DNA of 64,000 bases from Acidobacteriota bacterium (GCA_003223875.1 QHWY01000100.1:1-64000); one strand, 5' to 3'; counted from the stretch's first letter, positions 32,961-43,022 are shown. Notes: generated by a model from the letters alone, not told the origin. Numbers and translations: made by a program.

Positions 32961-34007
32961 ATGGCCCAGCAGGCGGGCGAACGCACAGAAAAAGCAACAT
33001 CCAGACGAAGACAACGCGCAAGGGATCAGGGACAGTTTGCCTACTCCCAAGAATTGACTGCGGCGATGACACTCGCAGCTTGCGTAGGGACGGGCTTTTA
33101 TTACCTGCAATCTCCATCGGGGTTTCGAGCGTTTTTCGCCGGTCTGCTGGAAAATGCCGCTACTCAAAGCGGTCCACAGCTCGTCCGGCAGACGGGAACG
33201 TATTTCCTAATCGTGGCTGCTCCCATCCTTGCCGCCGCTGTGATTGCGGCGCTAGCGGGAAATCTCATCCAGGGGTTACCGATTTTTCCACGAGAATCGG
33301 CAGCGTTCAAGTGGGAACGCCTGAATCCCCTTCAAGGTTTGTCACGTCTGAAAACGCAGCTTTCCTGGATTCAATGGCTGAAACTGCTCTTCCTTGTGGG
33401 TGTGGTAGGGCTTGTCGTGTGGAAAACTCTCACGGCCTCGTGGGAGCAAGTGATCACGCTACCTGCTTATTCGATCGATATGTCGAATTCGATCATCCGA
33501 TCTCTCACCCTTCGCATTTTCCTATACATCACTGGGTCTGTCGGAATCTTGGCCATTGGGGATTTCTTCATTCAGCGGTGGCGGTTTGAGCAAAGCATCA
33601 AACAGACGAAGGCTGAGGTCAAGGAAGACATGAAGGCTCTCGAAGGTAATCCAGCGATCAAGGGCAAAATCCGGTCGCTCCAGCGCGACACCGCACGCCG
33701 GCGCATGATGTCGCGTGTGAAAGATGCCGATGTCATTGTCACGAACCCGACCCACTATGCCATTGCGCTCGAATACAAGCCGGACAAGATGGCAGCCCCG
33801 CGTGTGGTGGCGAAGGGAAGCAACTCGCTCGCACAAGAGATCAAAGAACTGGCTCGGGAACACGACATCCCCACCGTTGAAAATGTGCCTCTTGCCCGCG
33901 CTTTGTATCGCAGCGTGGATATCGAGCAGGAGACTCCCATAGAGCTTTATCAGGCCGTTGCTGAAGTGCTTGCATACGTTTACAAGATTCGCAAGCGCAC
34001 CCAATAG
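32961..34007 (+). CDS. flhB: Flagellar export switch protein FlhB
   Basis: FlhB sets substrate specificity of the export apparatus by self-cleavage. 348 residues, start at the ATG 2 bases after fliR. N-terminal basic tail (ERTEKATSRRRQRARDQGQ), four transmembrane helices, linker helix (EVKEDMKALEGNPAIKGKIRS) and the autocatalytic NPTH in VIVTNPTHYAIALEY, then the C-terminal LARALYRSVDIEQETP. Intact. Its 3' half is repeated, in damaged form, 14.4 kb downstream before flhA. Confidence 0.95.
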   Translation: MAQQAGERTEKATSRRRQRARDQGQFAYSQELTAAMTLAACVGTGFYYLQSPSGFRAFFAGLLENAATQSGPQLVRQTGTYFLIVAAPILAAAVIAALAGNLIQGLPIFPRESAAFKWERLNPLQGLSRLKTQLSWIQWLKLLFLVGVVGLVVWKTLTASWEQVITLPAYSIDMSNSIIRSLTLRIFLYITGSVGILAIGDFFIQRWRFEQSIKQTKAEVKEDMKALEGNPAIKGKIRSLQRDTARRRMMSRVKDADVIVTNPTHYAIALEYKPDKMAAPRVVAKGSNSLAQEIKELAREHDIPTVENVPLARALYRSVDIEQETPIELYQAVAEVLAYVYKIRKRTQ

Positions 34008-34068
34008 GCGATTTTTGCCGGATGGCATTGAGGTTGCGCAATGAATCGCAGGCCGTAATGCCAATAGC
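33466..34068. repeat. Long direct repeat, left copy (flhB 3' part and flhA start)
   Basis: Matches 48390-48869. It covers the last 180 codons of flhB, the short gap with a sigma-54-like motif, and a degenerate copy of the first nine codons of flhA (ATGAATCGCAGGCCG... ending near ATGCCAATAGC at 34068). Over the final 275 coding bases about 27 differ by eye, near 90% identity. The two copies bracket the 14.3-kb island. Confidence 0.85.
34023..34038 (+). promoter_or_regulatory. Sigma-54 -24/-12 motif, duplicated copy
   Basis: TGGCAT, five bases, TTGCG: GG and GC are ten bases apart as required. It is the counterpart of the motif before flhA, but now faces only the remnant flhA start and a convergent gene. 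Confidence 0.4.
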
Positions 34069-34151
34069 GAAAAAACCTGATCTGCATGCAGCTTTTGAAC
34101 CGTCGGCAGTTGAAGCTCCAGGCCGGGAGGATGGCATGGAACAGATACGAG

Positions 34152-36395
34152 CTAGAAGAGCCACAGGTAGTTCAGCTTCACGAATACCTGCCGCCCCATG
34201 GACATTCCTGGCGAGCTGCTGCGTTCGAGCGCCGGCGGGTTGCCGGGGAGCAGCCGGAAATTTTCGTAGCGGTCGCTGTAGCCCACGTACAGCGCGGTGC
34301 CCGGGTGGACCAAGTAAGTGAACAGGAGGTCCACTCCCCAGCGATGCTCCGGCTCCACGCGAGACAGGGTCGAGTCCCGATCCACGGTCGAGTAGTCCAC
34401 GATGGCCCGGAAGGAGAGCAGGCGGGTGAACTGGTAGTTGAGCTTCTCGCGCAGAATACGGTTTGCGAGGATCCGCTTCGGGGAGTCACCCGCTAGCGCC
34501 GCGCCCGGGCGCGTTTTCAAGCGCTCGTAGAGGAACGTGTGGTCGAGCCGCAGCTGCCGGATGGGCCGGAGCGTTAGTCCGACAGCTCCATCCTGCGCAT
34601 CGGCGAGATACGGCGATAGTCCCTTGGCCGGTTTGTGGTTCACCGCTGTGCCAAGCCCGATCTTGGCCGAGCCGGCGAGCCATTTCAACCATTCGCTCTG
34701 GAAGGTCGCGCGCGTCCGGTGCGTGTCGAACGGCAGGCCGCCGAACAACTCGAACGCCTGCTCCCTGCCGACGACGAGCTTCGTCTCGCGGCGCAGCTTC
34801 ACCTCGAAGGAGGCTTCGAGCGAGCGGTCCAGCAGGCGTCCGTGCGGATCCCAGTCCAAGGACGTCGTGAAGGTGGGGCCGAACCTCACGACGGGACCCT
34901 TCGGCCGCCGAATGATCTGGAGCTGCTGGCCGAATTGCCGGATCCCGACGCGTTTCACAAAGCCAAGCTGCGTTTCAAACGACGGACTCAGGTCGAGATA
35001 GGTGGCACTGTAGTCGAGGTTGCGCCCGTCGTGCAGCAAGTTCGCGTACCAGCCTGTTCCCGACGATCGGGTGGCGCTCGTATCCTGGGTGCGTGTGGCC
35101 ATCGCCTGGCCGGAGAAGATCCAGGTCTTGGTCAACTTGAGCCGGGTGTCCGCCGAGACCACGCGGTTCGAGCCGCCGTGGAGTGACCGGTCACTCGCAA
35201 GCATTCCGACCGTCGACTCGCCGCCGAAGTCGCGCTGAACGCGCACAACACCAATGCCGGCGCGCGCATCTCCAGGCACGGCGCCCGCCGCGCGGTCGTC
35301 GGTCCCAATCGCGCCCACGGCCCAGCGGCCCGCCTTCCCGGTGAGCCGCAGCCCCCTGCCCGGGTCCGCGATCCGCCGCGAGAAGAACAGGTTCACCGGT
35401 GTCTGGAAGTAGCCCGCGTTTTCGATGAAGAAAGGCCGCTTCTCCGGGAAGAACACCTCAAAGCGCTCGTTGATAGTCACCTGAGGCTGGTCGGACTCGA
35501 CCTGGCTGAAATCGGGATTAACCGTGCCGTCGAGCGTGAGCGCGCCGCCCAACACCGCCTTGGCGTCCAGCCCGATGCGCGCGTCGTTGGCGCGGCGGAA
35601 TGCCGGCACACTCGCATCCAGGAACCGCGCGCCGGTGAACGCCGTGTAGGGGTTGAACCGGACGTTGCGTCCCGGGGCGATGTCCTGGAGTCCCTCCAAC
35701 GTCGCGAACTGGGGCACTAAACCCGAGACCCGCTTAGTGAGGTACGGCCAATAGGACTCTTCGTTGTAACGCCGAATGAAACGGCCGAGTGCAATGCCCC
35801 AGGATTGCGCGGCCCCGCTCCCGAACCGCAGGCTCCGGAACGGGATGGTAAGCCGCACAACGTAGCCCTCCGGCGTTAGCTGTCCCTCCGATTGCCACAC
35901 GGTATCAAAGCTGTAGTCATCATCCTGCCCTTCGGTCATGATGCCGTCGAGCTGGACGCCCAGCGGATTGGCCCAGAAAATGTAGGCGCGCTTGCGGTCG
36001 TGGAAGGTGTCGAGATACACGGCGACACCGTCATCGTTCCCCACGTCCTCGCGATTGGCCAGGGTCGCCCGGACCTTCGTCGGGTCATCCTTGCAGACGA
36101 AGACCACATACAGATTCTCATCGTCGTAGCTCAAGTAGGCCGTTGTGGGCGCGCTCACGGCGACACCGTCGCCGGGATCACGCTGGCGGAAGCCCGTGAC
36201 TGCCGCCGCCCGCGTGTGGTCAGCCCCCTCCGCGCCGTCCAGGAAATCGTCGAACTGGAGAGGCTCGGACAGGCGGACGATCCGCAGGGTTGAAATCGGA
36301 TTTTGTTGGGGCAGGGGCTGCGGATCCTGTGCAAGCACCATGGCCGGCATCAGCGCGAGCAGCAAAGTCCGAACTATTAAAAAGCGAATCCGCAT
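34152..36395 (-). CDS. DUF5916-type outer-membrane protein with CBM9-like domain
   Basis: 747 residues. Signal peptide at residues 1-22 (MRIRFLIVRTLLLALMPAM), a CBM9-like sandwich at about 35-230 (TTAYLSYDDENLYVVFVCKD, DDGVAVYLDTFHDRKRAYIF) and a long C-terminal beta-barrel-like region with alternating aromatic strands, ending in Phe (KLNYLWLF), as in outer-membrane proteins. This is the DUF5916 architecture, of unknown function. It is the last gene of a four-gene operon with an MFS transporter and two ATP-grasp ligases. Base composition is clearly richer in G+C than the flagellar genes beside it. Confidence 0.85.
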   Translation of the reverse strand: MRIRFLIVRTLLLALMPAMVLAQDPQPLPQQNPISTLRIVRLSEPLQFDDFLDGAEGADHTRAAAVTGFRQRDPGDGVAVSAPTTAYLSYDDENLYVVFVCKDDPTKVRATLANREDVGNDDGVAVYLDTFHDRKRAYIFWANPLGVQLDGIMTEGQDDDYSFDTVWQSEGQLTPEGYVVRLTIPFRSLRFGSGAAQSWGIALGRFIRRYNEESYWPYLTKRVSGLVPQFATLEGLQDIAPGRNVRFNPYTAFTGARFLDASVPAFRRANDARIGLDAKAVLGGALTLDGTVNPDFSQVESDQPQVTINERFEVFFPEKRPFFIENAGYFQTPVNLFFSRRIADPGRGLRLTGKAGRWAVGAIGTDDRAAGAVPGDARAGIGVVRVQRDFGGESTVGMLASDRSLHGGSNRVVSADTRLKLTKTWIFSGQAMATRTQDTSATRSSGTGWYANLLHDGRNLDYSATYLDLSPSFETQLGFVKRVGIRQFGQQLQIIRRPKGPVVRFGPTFTTSLDWDPHGRLLDRSLEASFEVKLRRETKLVVGREQAFELFGGLPFDTHRTRATFQSEWLKWLAGSAKIGLGTAVNHKPAKGLSPYLADAQDGAVGLTLRPIRQLRLDHTFLYERLKTRPGAALAGDSPKRILANRILREKLNYQFTRLLSFRAIVDYSTVDRDSTLSRVEPEHRWGVDLLFTYLVHPGTALYVGYSDRYENFRLLPGNPPALERSSSPGMSMGRQVFVKLNYLWLF

Positions 36396-36398
36396 GTC

Positions 36399-37718
36399 TC
36401 AGCCGGAATGGGTTTCTGCGTCACTCTCGGAAAACTCACGGATCGTCGGCGTGGCGGCTATAGCCACGGAGAAGCCTTCCATTCTCCGTTGCTTGTTGAG
36501 GAAGCCCACCAACGTCGTCGCGTAGACCTCGGTGACGAGCGCAAGCAGCACACGTATACCCAACACGACGGGCACACCCCACGCGCTCCACAGGAAACCG
36601 GCCAGCACCGGTCCGGCGATCTCGCCGGCATCTTCTCCCAGGCACATGAAGCTGATCGTTCGAGCGCGGCGCTTCTTGTCCAGGCTCGAAACGTCGGCCA
36701 TGAGCGCCCCCCAGGCGGGCTTAAAAGCGGCCTTGCCTAGGTCATCGACCGCTTTGCCGAGGGCAATGCCGGCGAGACTGGGAGAAGCGAGGAACAAGAT
36801 GGAGGAGAACGTGTTGGCAATGCCTCTCACCATTAAGACCAGCCTCTGGCTCACATTGTCCGACAACCAACCGAACAGCGGCCCGGCAAAGATCACGACC
36901 AGCGTGGAGACCGTGTAGATGATCCCAGTCTGCGCTTCGCTCAGGCCGGCATACTGCGTCGCCAGAAGGGGGAGCAAGCCGCGCAACATTTGCGCTGTCC
37001 CGCTGATCATGACACCCAATCCAACGTACGAGAATATGGCGAGCCCCGATCTCGAAGCCGCAATGGAGCTTCCCGAGGGATACGTTTTGCGTTCGTCGGA
37101 AACCGCATCCCCTGTCGCTATTGTTTCATCCGGTTCGTTGGTTTCGCTTCTCTCCTGGACGTAGCGCCCTACCATAAAGACCGGCAAGAGCGACAGGACA
37201 AAGGCTGCCACGAAGACCAGCGAGTAGTTGGAGGCGGTCAGCGAGAGCAGAACGCCCGCTGCGGCGCTTCCGAGGGACCCTCCCACGCTCTTTGCCGTGG
37301 AGTACCATCCAAAGGAAGAGGCGACCATCTTCTTGCCCCCGTGCTCGGCAAGAAGCGCGTTGAGGGCCGGATCACGCACCGACTGCGACACTCCATATGC
37401 GGACCGGAACGCGAGCAATTGCCATGGTGAACTGACGAACGCCAGGGCCAACGATACGACGCTGCGAAGAGCCGTGGCCACGGTGAAGCTGCGCTTGAGG
37501 CCAAATCGGTCCGCCATCGCGCCCATCAACGGTTTGAACGCCATCGCGACGACCAGGTTGATCGAAGAAAGGATCCCGATCTCTGAGAGGTTCATCCCCA
37601 GGTGATAGGCGTAGAGCGGCAGGGCGAAGCTGATCAAGCCGAAGCTGAGGCGAGAAAGGAAACCCTCCGCGACAATGGAAAGCAGGGCTGGATTACTGAA
37701 GACCGATGCTGCCTTCAC
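36399..37718 (-). CDS. MFS transporter
   Basis: 439 residues with about twelve hydrophobic helices. The first conserved loop is MGAMADRFGLKRSFT (the GxxxDRxGRR-type motif), and GPLFGWLSDNVSQRLVL is its counterpart in the second half; a hydrophilic central loop (residues about 190-215) separates the halves. It looks like a drug/H+ efflux-type permease. Location between ATP-grasp ligases and an outer-membrane protein suggests export of their product. Its start overlaps the ATP-grasp stop by 4 bases. Confidence 0.9.
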   Translation of the reverse strand: MKAASVFSNPALLSIVAEGFLSRLSFGLISFALPLYAYHLGMNLSEIGILSSINLVVAMAFKPLMGAMADRFGLKRSFTVATALRSVVSLALAFVSSPWQLLAFRSAYGVSQSVRDPALNALLAEHGGKKMVASSFGWYSTAKSVGGSLGSAAAGVLLSLTASNYSLVFVAAFVLSLLPVFMVGRYVQERSETNEPDETIATGDAVSDERKTYPSGSSIAASRSGLAIFSYVGLGVMISGTAQMLRGLLPLLATQYAGLSEAQTGIIYTVSTLVVIFAGPLFGWLSDNVSQRLVLMVRGIANTFSSILFLASPSLAGIALGKAVDDLGKAAFKPAWGALMADVSSLDKKRRARTISFMCLGEDAGEIAGPVLAGFLWSAWGVPVVLGIRVLLALVTEVYATTLVGFLNKQRRMEGFSVAIAATPTIREFSESDAETHSG

Positions 37719-38560
37719 GCAGCCTCTCCGGCGAACTGGTTCACCGCGAGGGTGGGGCAGTGCTCTTTAGCATAGTCCTCAATGTAATCGGCGATCAGAG
37801 GAGCAGCTTCCGGCACACCTCGATAGCTAGGAAAGTAATTCAAGTCCACGACAACGGGCCCGTCGGGACCCTCAACCATGTCGAGTCCGTAGAGGCCCAG
37901 CCCGCAGACCTGGCCGCACCGCAGCGCGATCCGGCGCACCTTGGAGCTGACCGGGCACGCAGCACGCACGCGGGCGCATCCGTTCGTGGAAGAGGGCAGA
38001 CGCATGGCAAAGACTTCGTCGCGGACGACGTATACCTTCAGCTCGTCGCCGCCGGCGACGAACTCCTGAACCAGGACCGGCCGCTGGGGAGGGCGTACGG
38101 AGGCGAGTTCCCGAGGCTCGTTCACAATCCGGACGCCATTGCCGCGCCTGCCGTCGTAAGGCTTCAGGATGAGCTGTCTCTCCGCGGCGAGAGCCAGTAA
38201 CAATTTCAGATCGCCCGTCACCCACGAGCGGGGTATCGGGACTCCCGCCAAACGCAGCCGCGACGCGGTCATGATCTTGTTCCGCGTGGCCATGCAGGCC
38301 AAGTACGGATTGAGGAGCCGTGCGCCCTGAAAGTGCAGCACGCCCGCGAGGCTCAGCCACAAATCGGTGTGCGACTTGAGAATGTAGAGGTCGTGCTTGA
38401 CCGATAGCGCCTCGGGCCGCAGCAGCAGGCTTTCGGCGAAGCCAATCTCGATCCGAAACCCTTTTCGTTTCAGGATCGCGAAAACCTCGGCCACAACCGG
38501 GTTCGGCGCCCATGACTTGTTGCGGAAGGCCAGCATGAAATATAGTTTCGTCTGTTGCAT
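37715..38560 (-). CDS. ATP-grasp ligase, RimK-like, paralogue A
   Basis: 281 residues from the ATG at 38560, supported by AGGAG about 10 bases upstream. ATP-grasp features: NKIMTASRLRLAGVPIPRSW, LILKPYDGRRGNGVRIVNE for the nucleotide loop, VLVQEFVAGGDELKVYVV and the metal-binding end VVDLNYFPSYRG. These enzymes activate a carboxylate with ATP and join it to an amine or thiol. It is a clear paralogue of the next gene upstream. Substrate unknown; no precursor peptide is seen adjacent. Confidence 0.85.
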   Translation of the reverse strand: MQQTKLYFMLAFRNKSWAPNPVVAEVFAILKRKGFRIEIGFAESLLLRPEALSVKHDLYILKSHTDLWLSLAGVLHFQGARLLNPYLACMATRNKIMTASRLRLAGVPIPRSWVTGDLKLLLALAAERQLILKPYDGRRGNGVRIVNEPRELASVRPPQRPVLVQEFVAGGDELKVYVVRDEVFAMRLPSSTNGCARVRAACPVSSKVRRIALRCGQVCGLGLYGLDMVEGPDGPVVVDLNYFPSYRGVPEAAPLIADYIEDYAKEHCPTLAVNQFAGEAA

Positions 38561-38606
38561 GCCACGTCGCTCCTGTGGTCGATTGGTGAGATCAGCTGTG
38601 CTGGCT

Positions 38607-39413
38607 CTAACCCCCAACCAGCAGCGGCTCACCTCTCAACACGCGCTGTGCGGCGGCTTCGATATAGTCCGCCAGGCGCCGTGGAGCATCGGGCACACCC
38701 ATGTAGCTTCCGAACTTCTGTACATCCACTACGTAGGGCTGACCAGCGCTCATCACCACGTCCAACCCATAAAGGTCGATGCCAAAGACTCGGCCACACC
38801 GCAAGGCGATCTCCCGGAGTTCCGAGGTGACGGCAAAGGGTTCACCCGCTTTGTCCTCATACGTCCGGATCGGCCAGATCCGCTTGACACCGAACAGCTC
38901 CCCGCCAATGCAATAGATTTTGCGATCCATTCCGTCCGGTTCATGGTAGCGTTGGGCCAAAATCAGCCCGTTAGGTTTTATTCCGTCCAGCTCGTGGGCA
39001 TCCCGGATGATGCGGATGCCCACGCCTCGCGAACCGCGATAGGGCTTGAGGATCAGCGGTCCGGCGTCCAGCAGCGGCGCAAACTCGCTGGGATCGGAGG
39101 CCACGTAGGACGCGGGCGTGGGCAGCCCCGCTTGCTGCAGCATCCGCGTCACAATGATCTTGTTCCGCATCATCGCCACAGTCGGGTATGGGTTCAGCGT
39201 TACCGCTCCCAGCGCGTGCAATGCTCCGGCCATACTCAACGCGAGTTCGGTCCCCGACTTGAGAATGTACAGATCGCTCTGGACCGTCACCGCCGCCAAG
39301 TCGAGCATCTGCTTCTCCGGACAGATGAGGTCTAGCTTCACCCGCGTGGAGAGCTCCTGGAAGGTGGCCGCCATGGTAGGGTTCATCCAATCAAGAATCA
39401 CACCGATTCTCAC
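38607..39413 (-). CDS. ATP-grasp ligase, RimK-like, paralogue B
   Basis: 268 residues, first gene of the operon. The same order of motifs as paralogue A: YILKSGTELALSMAGALHALG, NKIIVTRMLQQAGLPTPASY, LILKPYRGSRGVGIRII, LAQRYHEPDGMDRKIYCI and VVDVQKFGSYMGVP. Two different ligases in tandem imply two successive couplings or two substrates. The genes upstream and downstream give no substrate. It is followed by a 46-base gap and paralogue A. Confidence 0.85.
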   Translation of the reverse strand: MRIGVILDWMNPTMAATFQELSTRVKLDLICPEKQMLDLAAVTVQSDLYILKSGTELALSMAGALHALGAVTLNPYPTVAMMRNKIIVTRMLQQAGLPTPASYVASDPSEFAPLLDAGPLILKPYRGSRGVGIRIIRDAHELDGIKPNGLILAQRYHEPDGMDRKIYCIGGELFGVKRIWPIRTYEDKAGEPFAVTSELREIALRCGRVFGIDLYGLDVVMSAGQPYVVDVQKFGSYMGVPDAPRRLADYIEAAAQRVLRGEPLLVGG

Positions 39414-39909
39414 GGCTGCTCCCTATGCTTCGGCCTGCTCGTGGGTCCTATAAGTTGAGGCAATTCGACCGCGATGGGTTTCAGGGGATTCGGCAAACCA
39501 GCGCGTCTCGAATGATCCCGGAATTGAATGCCACCGTGAACGCACATCTTGTGCATCTAGTAACCAACTCTCCCTGAACTCTCTGTTGAGATGTTACGGA
39601 ATTGTTTCTATGCTAGCAGGTCAGGTTCCACAACCCGAACATTCTTAAGCCACAGAAAACTTGAGCCGAAGATGAGTTGTGTACGGCGATCCATAGAAAC
39701 TGAGATTCACTTTATGAACGGCCGTGCAGTGCACGAGCACTCATGTCTGTGACCTTCGATATCTTGATGGATTCCCGAAGGTGGCGTTCCTGCGCTCGCC
39801 GCTTTGAGCATGGTTTGCCGCCTTGAATCGGTGAAGGCGCTCATCCCGCCGCGGAAAACGCCAAGATTTTCGTTGCCATAAACTCGTCTGTATTGCACAT
39901 TGGCGCCCA
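39414..39909. other. Divergent intergenic region, 496 bp, no gene seen
   Basis: Lies between the minus-strand ATP-grasp operon and the plus-strand GH114-like gene, so it must hold two promoters. I find no convincing -35/-10 pair on either strand. A minus-strand 63-codon frame (39707-39898) has no family features. The sequence is less G+C-rich than the operon to its left. Confidence 0.5.
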
Positions 39910-42531
39910 GTGGGGAGGAAGCGTATTGCGGCTCTTATTCGGAAAGCAGCGTTCGCGGCTCCCCTCCTGGTCTCGTGGACTGGAAACCTACTGGCATTAC
40001 CAGCCGGCCGCCTGCCGGAGATCGGGCCATCTTCCGCGTTCTTGATTTACTACGGAAACGATTTCGGCGCGCAGCAACTCCAGCTGATGTCGCGCTTCGA
40101 TGCGGTCGTTCTCAACCCGCGCAGCAGCCAGATGACGCCCGCCGTCGTGGCCACGCTCAAGAAGGCGGGCGTGCGCTACGTGTTCGGTTACATTTCAATC
40201 GGAGAAGACGACGCCCCTAATCCCGTCAATGGAAACGGAGAGGGACCTGTTTTTCATAACGGCACGGCGATTGTGCCGGAGAACAGGGGAATTGCATCGT
40301 TCTATGTGGATCAAGAATGGAATGGAACGGAATACGTTTCCGACGGTACCGCCGACCTTAATTCCAATTTCGGCGGCCGGTTCGTCCTGCCGAACAGCGA
40401 CTGGCGGTGGGTGATCAACACGCAGAGAATTGGAGGTTCGGCGGGTTTACCGTCAAGAAGCGTTGCCGGACTCCAGCAACTGGCTGGCAATCGTCAAAGC
40501 GATACGGATCAAGAAAGGACGCACAACTTCGGGTTTGATGGTTTCTTTCTCGATACAATCGATACAGCGGGGCCGTTTGAAAATGTCTGGGGCTACTATG
40601 CCTGGGCCGCGGAAGAAATGCGGAATACGGTGCAGTTCGTTCATGAGACGTATCCGGATAAGTTCATCCTGGCAAATCGCGGATTGTTTTTTCACAACCC
40701 GAACCTGCATAACCGGACGTTCAACATCTCGCCGTACGATTTCACGATTCGGCCTTATATCAACGGGGTTCTGTTCGAAAGCTATACGCTCGATAGCGAC
40801 CCGGCTCACCTGGAGGTGAGCCCTTACTTCGCCGATAACAAGTACAACTATGCGCCAAAGCTGATCGCCGAGGGGAATCGCCTCGACGGTTTTACGATCT
40901 TTTCACTCGATTACCAATTGAAGAGGCCCGATTCGCTATTGCGTTCGTCCATCGACGAACGCGCCGCGAATGGATGGGTGGGCTATCTGGCGCCTGATGG
41001 GCAGTTGGACAGAATCAGCACGTACGTGCTGGACCATCCACCACTGCGAGATACGGCTCCGCCGTCATGGAGCAGCGCAGGAGCTCTCGGCTCAGCGCCG
41101 GTACCTGATCGCGTGGGCATTCAGTCAGTGATGTTGGGAAAGCGGGCAGGTGAAGTGATTATCCATTGGGATGTTGCCCGCGATCAGACACCGCCAGTGC
41201 GCTACAACATCTACAGCAGTTCCGATCCGGGATTTTCCAATCCAGTCCGGTATTCCGCGGTGGCTTACAGCATTGGCGATGGATGGTCTTTGAACACATC
41301 GGCGGCTTACGCCAACAAATTCACACTCACCGGCCTTCCGCCAGGGACGTACTACTTCAGAGTCCGAGCCCAGGATACCTCGGACACAGGACGGCAGGAA
41401 CAGAACACAGTCACGCTGTCCCTTGTCGTTCCAGGTTCGAATCCGGGGTCCAACATTGTGGTGGATGGAAATCTGAAAGATTGGTCGGGCCTGCAGAAAT
41501 TTGACGAGGATCCCGACGATGTCGCGGGATCGAACAATCCCGCCGACTGGCGGAGCATCGCGCTCGCTCACGATGGGGCTAACCTTTACTTCGCTTACGT
41601 GAACGACGGACCCATTACGCTCACCTGGGCTTACACAATTTATCTGGATACGGACTGCAACCGCGCGACCGGATTTCGCGGTTCTCAGAACGAGTTTCCC
41701 ATTGGCAGCGATTACATACTCCAGGGGGCGTATCTGTTCCGCTACTCCGGAAATGGATCGAACTGGTCATGGACCTACGTAGGCAGGGCCGCCAACGCCG
41801 TCTCCGGCGAACGCGCAGAATTAGCTTTGCCAAGAGGCTGGATCGAGAATCCCTCTCAAATCCGTTTCTTTGCTGTAGCCGACAACTCCGCGTTCGCCGG
41901 CGGCACCGCAGTCGACCTGTATCCAGACGGCGCGCTAAAGCCGGGGGCAATCCCGAGATACCTGACCTACTCGCTTAGCAGCATCTCGAATCCGGTCTCG
42001 AGCATTACGATAGATGGCAGCCTTTCGGACTGGTCCGGAACGGCGCGGTTCGCGAGCGACCCTGACGATGTTTCCGGAGCCGCAAATCGGCTGGACTGGA
42101 AACAGGTGCAGATCGCCCACAATGCGAGCCGGCTGTTCGTCGCATACACAAATGATGGCCCCATCACCCTCAACGCGGCTTTCAACATGTATATCGATTC
42201 CGACCAGAATCGAAAGACGGGTTTTCGCGGGGCAGGAAACGATTTTCCGATCGGCGCCGAATATCTTCTGCAAGGCTCTAATCTCTACCGCTATACGGGT
42301 GACGGAACCACCTGGAGCTGGAGCTGGGTCGGAACTTCTGCTTTCGCCGTAAACGGCAACGTCGCTGAATTCAGCATCCCCCAATCCTGGATTGGCGACC
42401 CAGTGGCGTTCGGCTTCTTCATGCTCGGAGACAATACGATCTATCCGGCCGGAGTCGCCATCGATCAGTACCCCGACGGCGCTATTCTTAGCGGCGGCTC
42501 GGGAGCCTTTTTTGATTACCGGATCCGTTAG
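39910..42531 (+). CDS. Secreted GH114-like TIM-barrel protein with two C-terminal CBM9-like modules
   Basis: 873 residues, GTG start. Signal sequence at residues 1-28. Residues about 35-380 resemble the GH114/TM1410 TIM barrel (polygalactosaminidase family): VFGYISIGEDDA, FGFDGFFLDTIDTAG and DKFILANRGLFF. A fibronectin III-like stretch (YNIYSSSDPGFS ... LTGLPPGTYYFRVRAQD) follows at about 425-500. Two tandem copies of a 170-residue module, each starting VDGxLxDWSG and containing DSDQNRKTGFRG or DTDCNRATGFRG, end the protein. It probably acts on an extracellular polysaccharide. Catalytic assignment is inferred. Confidence 0.75.
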   Translation: MGRKRIAALIRKAAFAAPLLVSWTGNLLALPAGRLPEIGPSSAFLIYYGNDFGAQQLQLMSRFDAVVLNPRSSQMTPAVVATLKKAGVRYVFGYISIGEDDAPNPVNGNGEGPVFHNGTAIVPENRGIASFYVDQEWNGTEYVSDGTADLNSNFGGRFVLPNSDWRWVINTQRIGGSAGLPSRSVAGLQQLAGNRQSDTDQERTHNFGFDGFFLDTIDTAGPFENVWGYYAWAAEEMRNTVQFVHETYPDKFILANRGLFFHNPNLHNRTFNISPYDFTIRPYINGVLFESYTLDSDPAHLEVSPYFADNKYNYAPKLIAEGNRLDGFTIFSLDYQLKRPDSLLRSSIDERAANGWVGYLAPDGQLDRISTYVLDHPPLRDTAPPSWSSAGALGSAPVPDRVGIQSVMLGKRAGEVIIHWDVARDQTPPVRYNIYSSSDPGFSNPVRYSAVAYSIGDGWSLNTSAAYANKFTLTGLPPGTYYFRVRAQDTSDTGRQEQNTVTLSLVVPGSNPGSNIVVDGNLKDWSGLQKFDEDPDDVAGSNNPADWRSIALAHDGANLYFAYVNDGPITLTWAYTIYLDTDCNRATGFRGSQNEFPIGSDYILQGAYLFRYSGNGSNWSWTYVGRAANAVSGERAELALPRGWIENPSQIRFFAVADNSAFAGGTAVDLYPDGALKPGAIPRYLTYSLSSISNPVSSITIDGSLSDWSGTARFASDPDDVSGAANRLDWKQVQIAHNASRLFVAYTNDGPITLNAAFNMYIDSDQNRKTGFRGAGNDFPIGAEYLLQGSNLYRYTGDGTTWSWSWVGTSAFAVNGNVAEFSIPQSWIGDPVAFGFFMLGDNTIYPAGVAIDQYPDGAILSGGSGAFFDYRIR

Positions 42532-43022
42532 TTACCGGCGCCGTCGGCAGAAGGCGCCGCCACCGGTAATGACGCAATTGTCGGACCGGCCGGCGCAGCA
42601 CACACTGGCCTTCCGAGAAAAGCGGCGAGGACCAGCGATAGCGCCACCTTGCTGTCCAAACTTCGAGAGTCTCCCCCGCGCGCGGTATAGTTAGTGCAGA
42701 TCCTACCGTGCGTCGTCGCCTACTACTGGATACGGATGTCAGACGTTGTTTTTGAGTGAAACCGTGCTTACTAAAGGGGGAGAATAGTATTGCGACCGAT
42801 GGGTTTTTGTCAATCGGCTGACCGCAGAATTTACAATGTAACACAAGCGGATGACGTCCTTCAGAAGGTCTTTTCGAATTGTGACTCAGAGTTCCTACCA
42901 TCGTTCAGAGAAAAAGTTTACAAACGTAAACAGCGAAAAAATGCCTTCTTCCGTCTTAGAAGGCGTGTGTTGACAAATGTTCATGATCACAAACAATTGA
43001 AGCGAAAGGGTGGCAGCTTATC
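42532..43022. other. Intergenic region, 491 bp, no gene supported
   Basis: A GC-rich imperfect hairpin TTACCGGCGCCG...CACCGGTAA directly after the stop at 42531 may be a terminator (about 42531-42569). A TTGACA at 42970 with ACAATT 17 bases later could serve the next gene but would give a leader of about 25 bases. Frames at 42488-42901 (minus) and 42790-43026 (plus) lack family features. Confidence 0.45.

Noticed and set aside
39707-39898. 63-codon minus-strand frame in the divergent gap
   Set aside because: No ribosome binding site, no family features, ordinary length for chance in this base composition.
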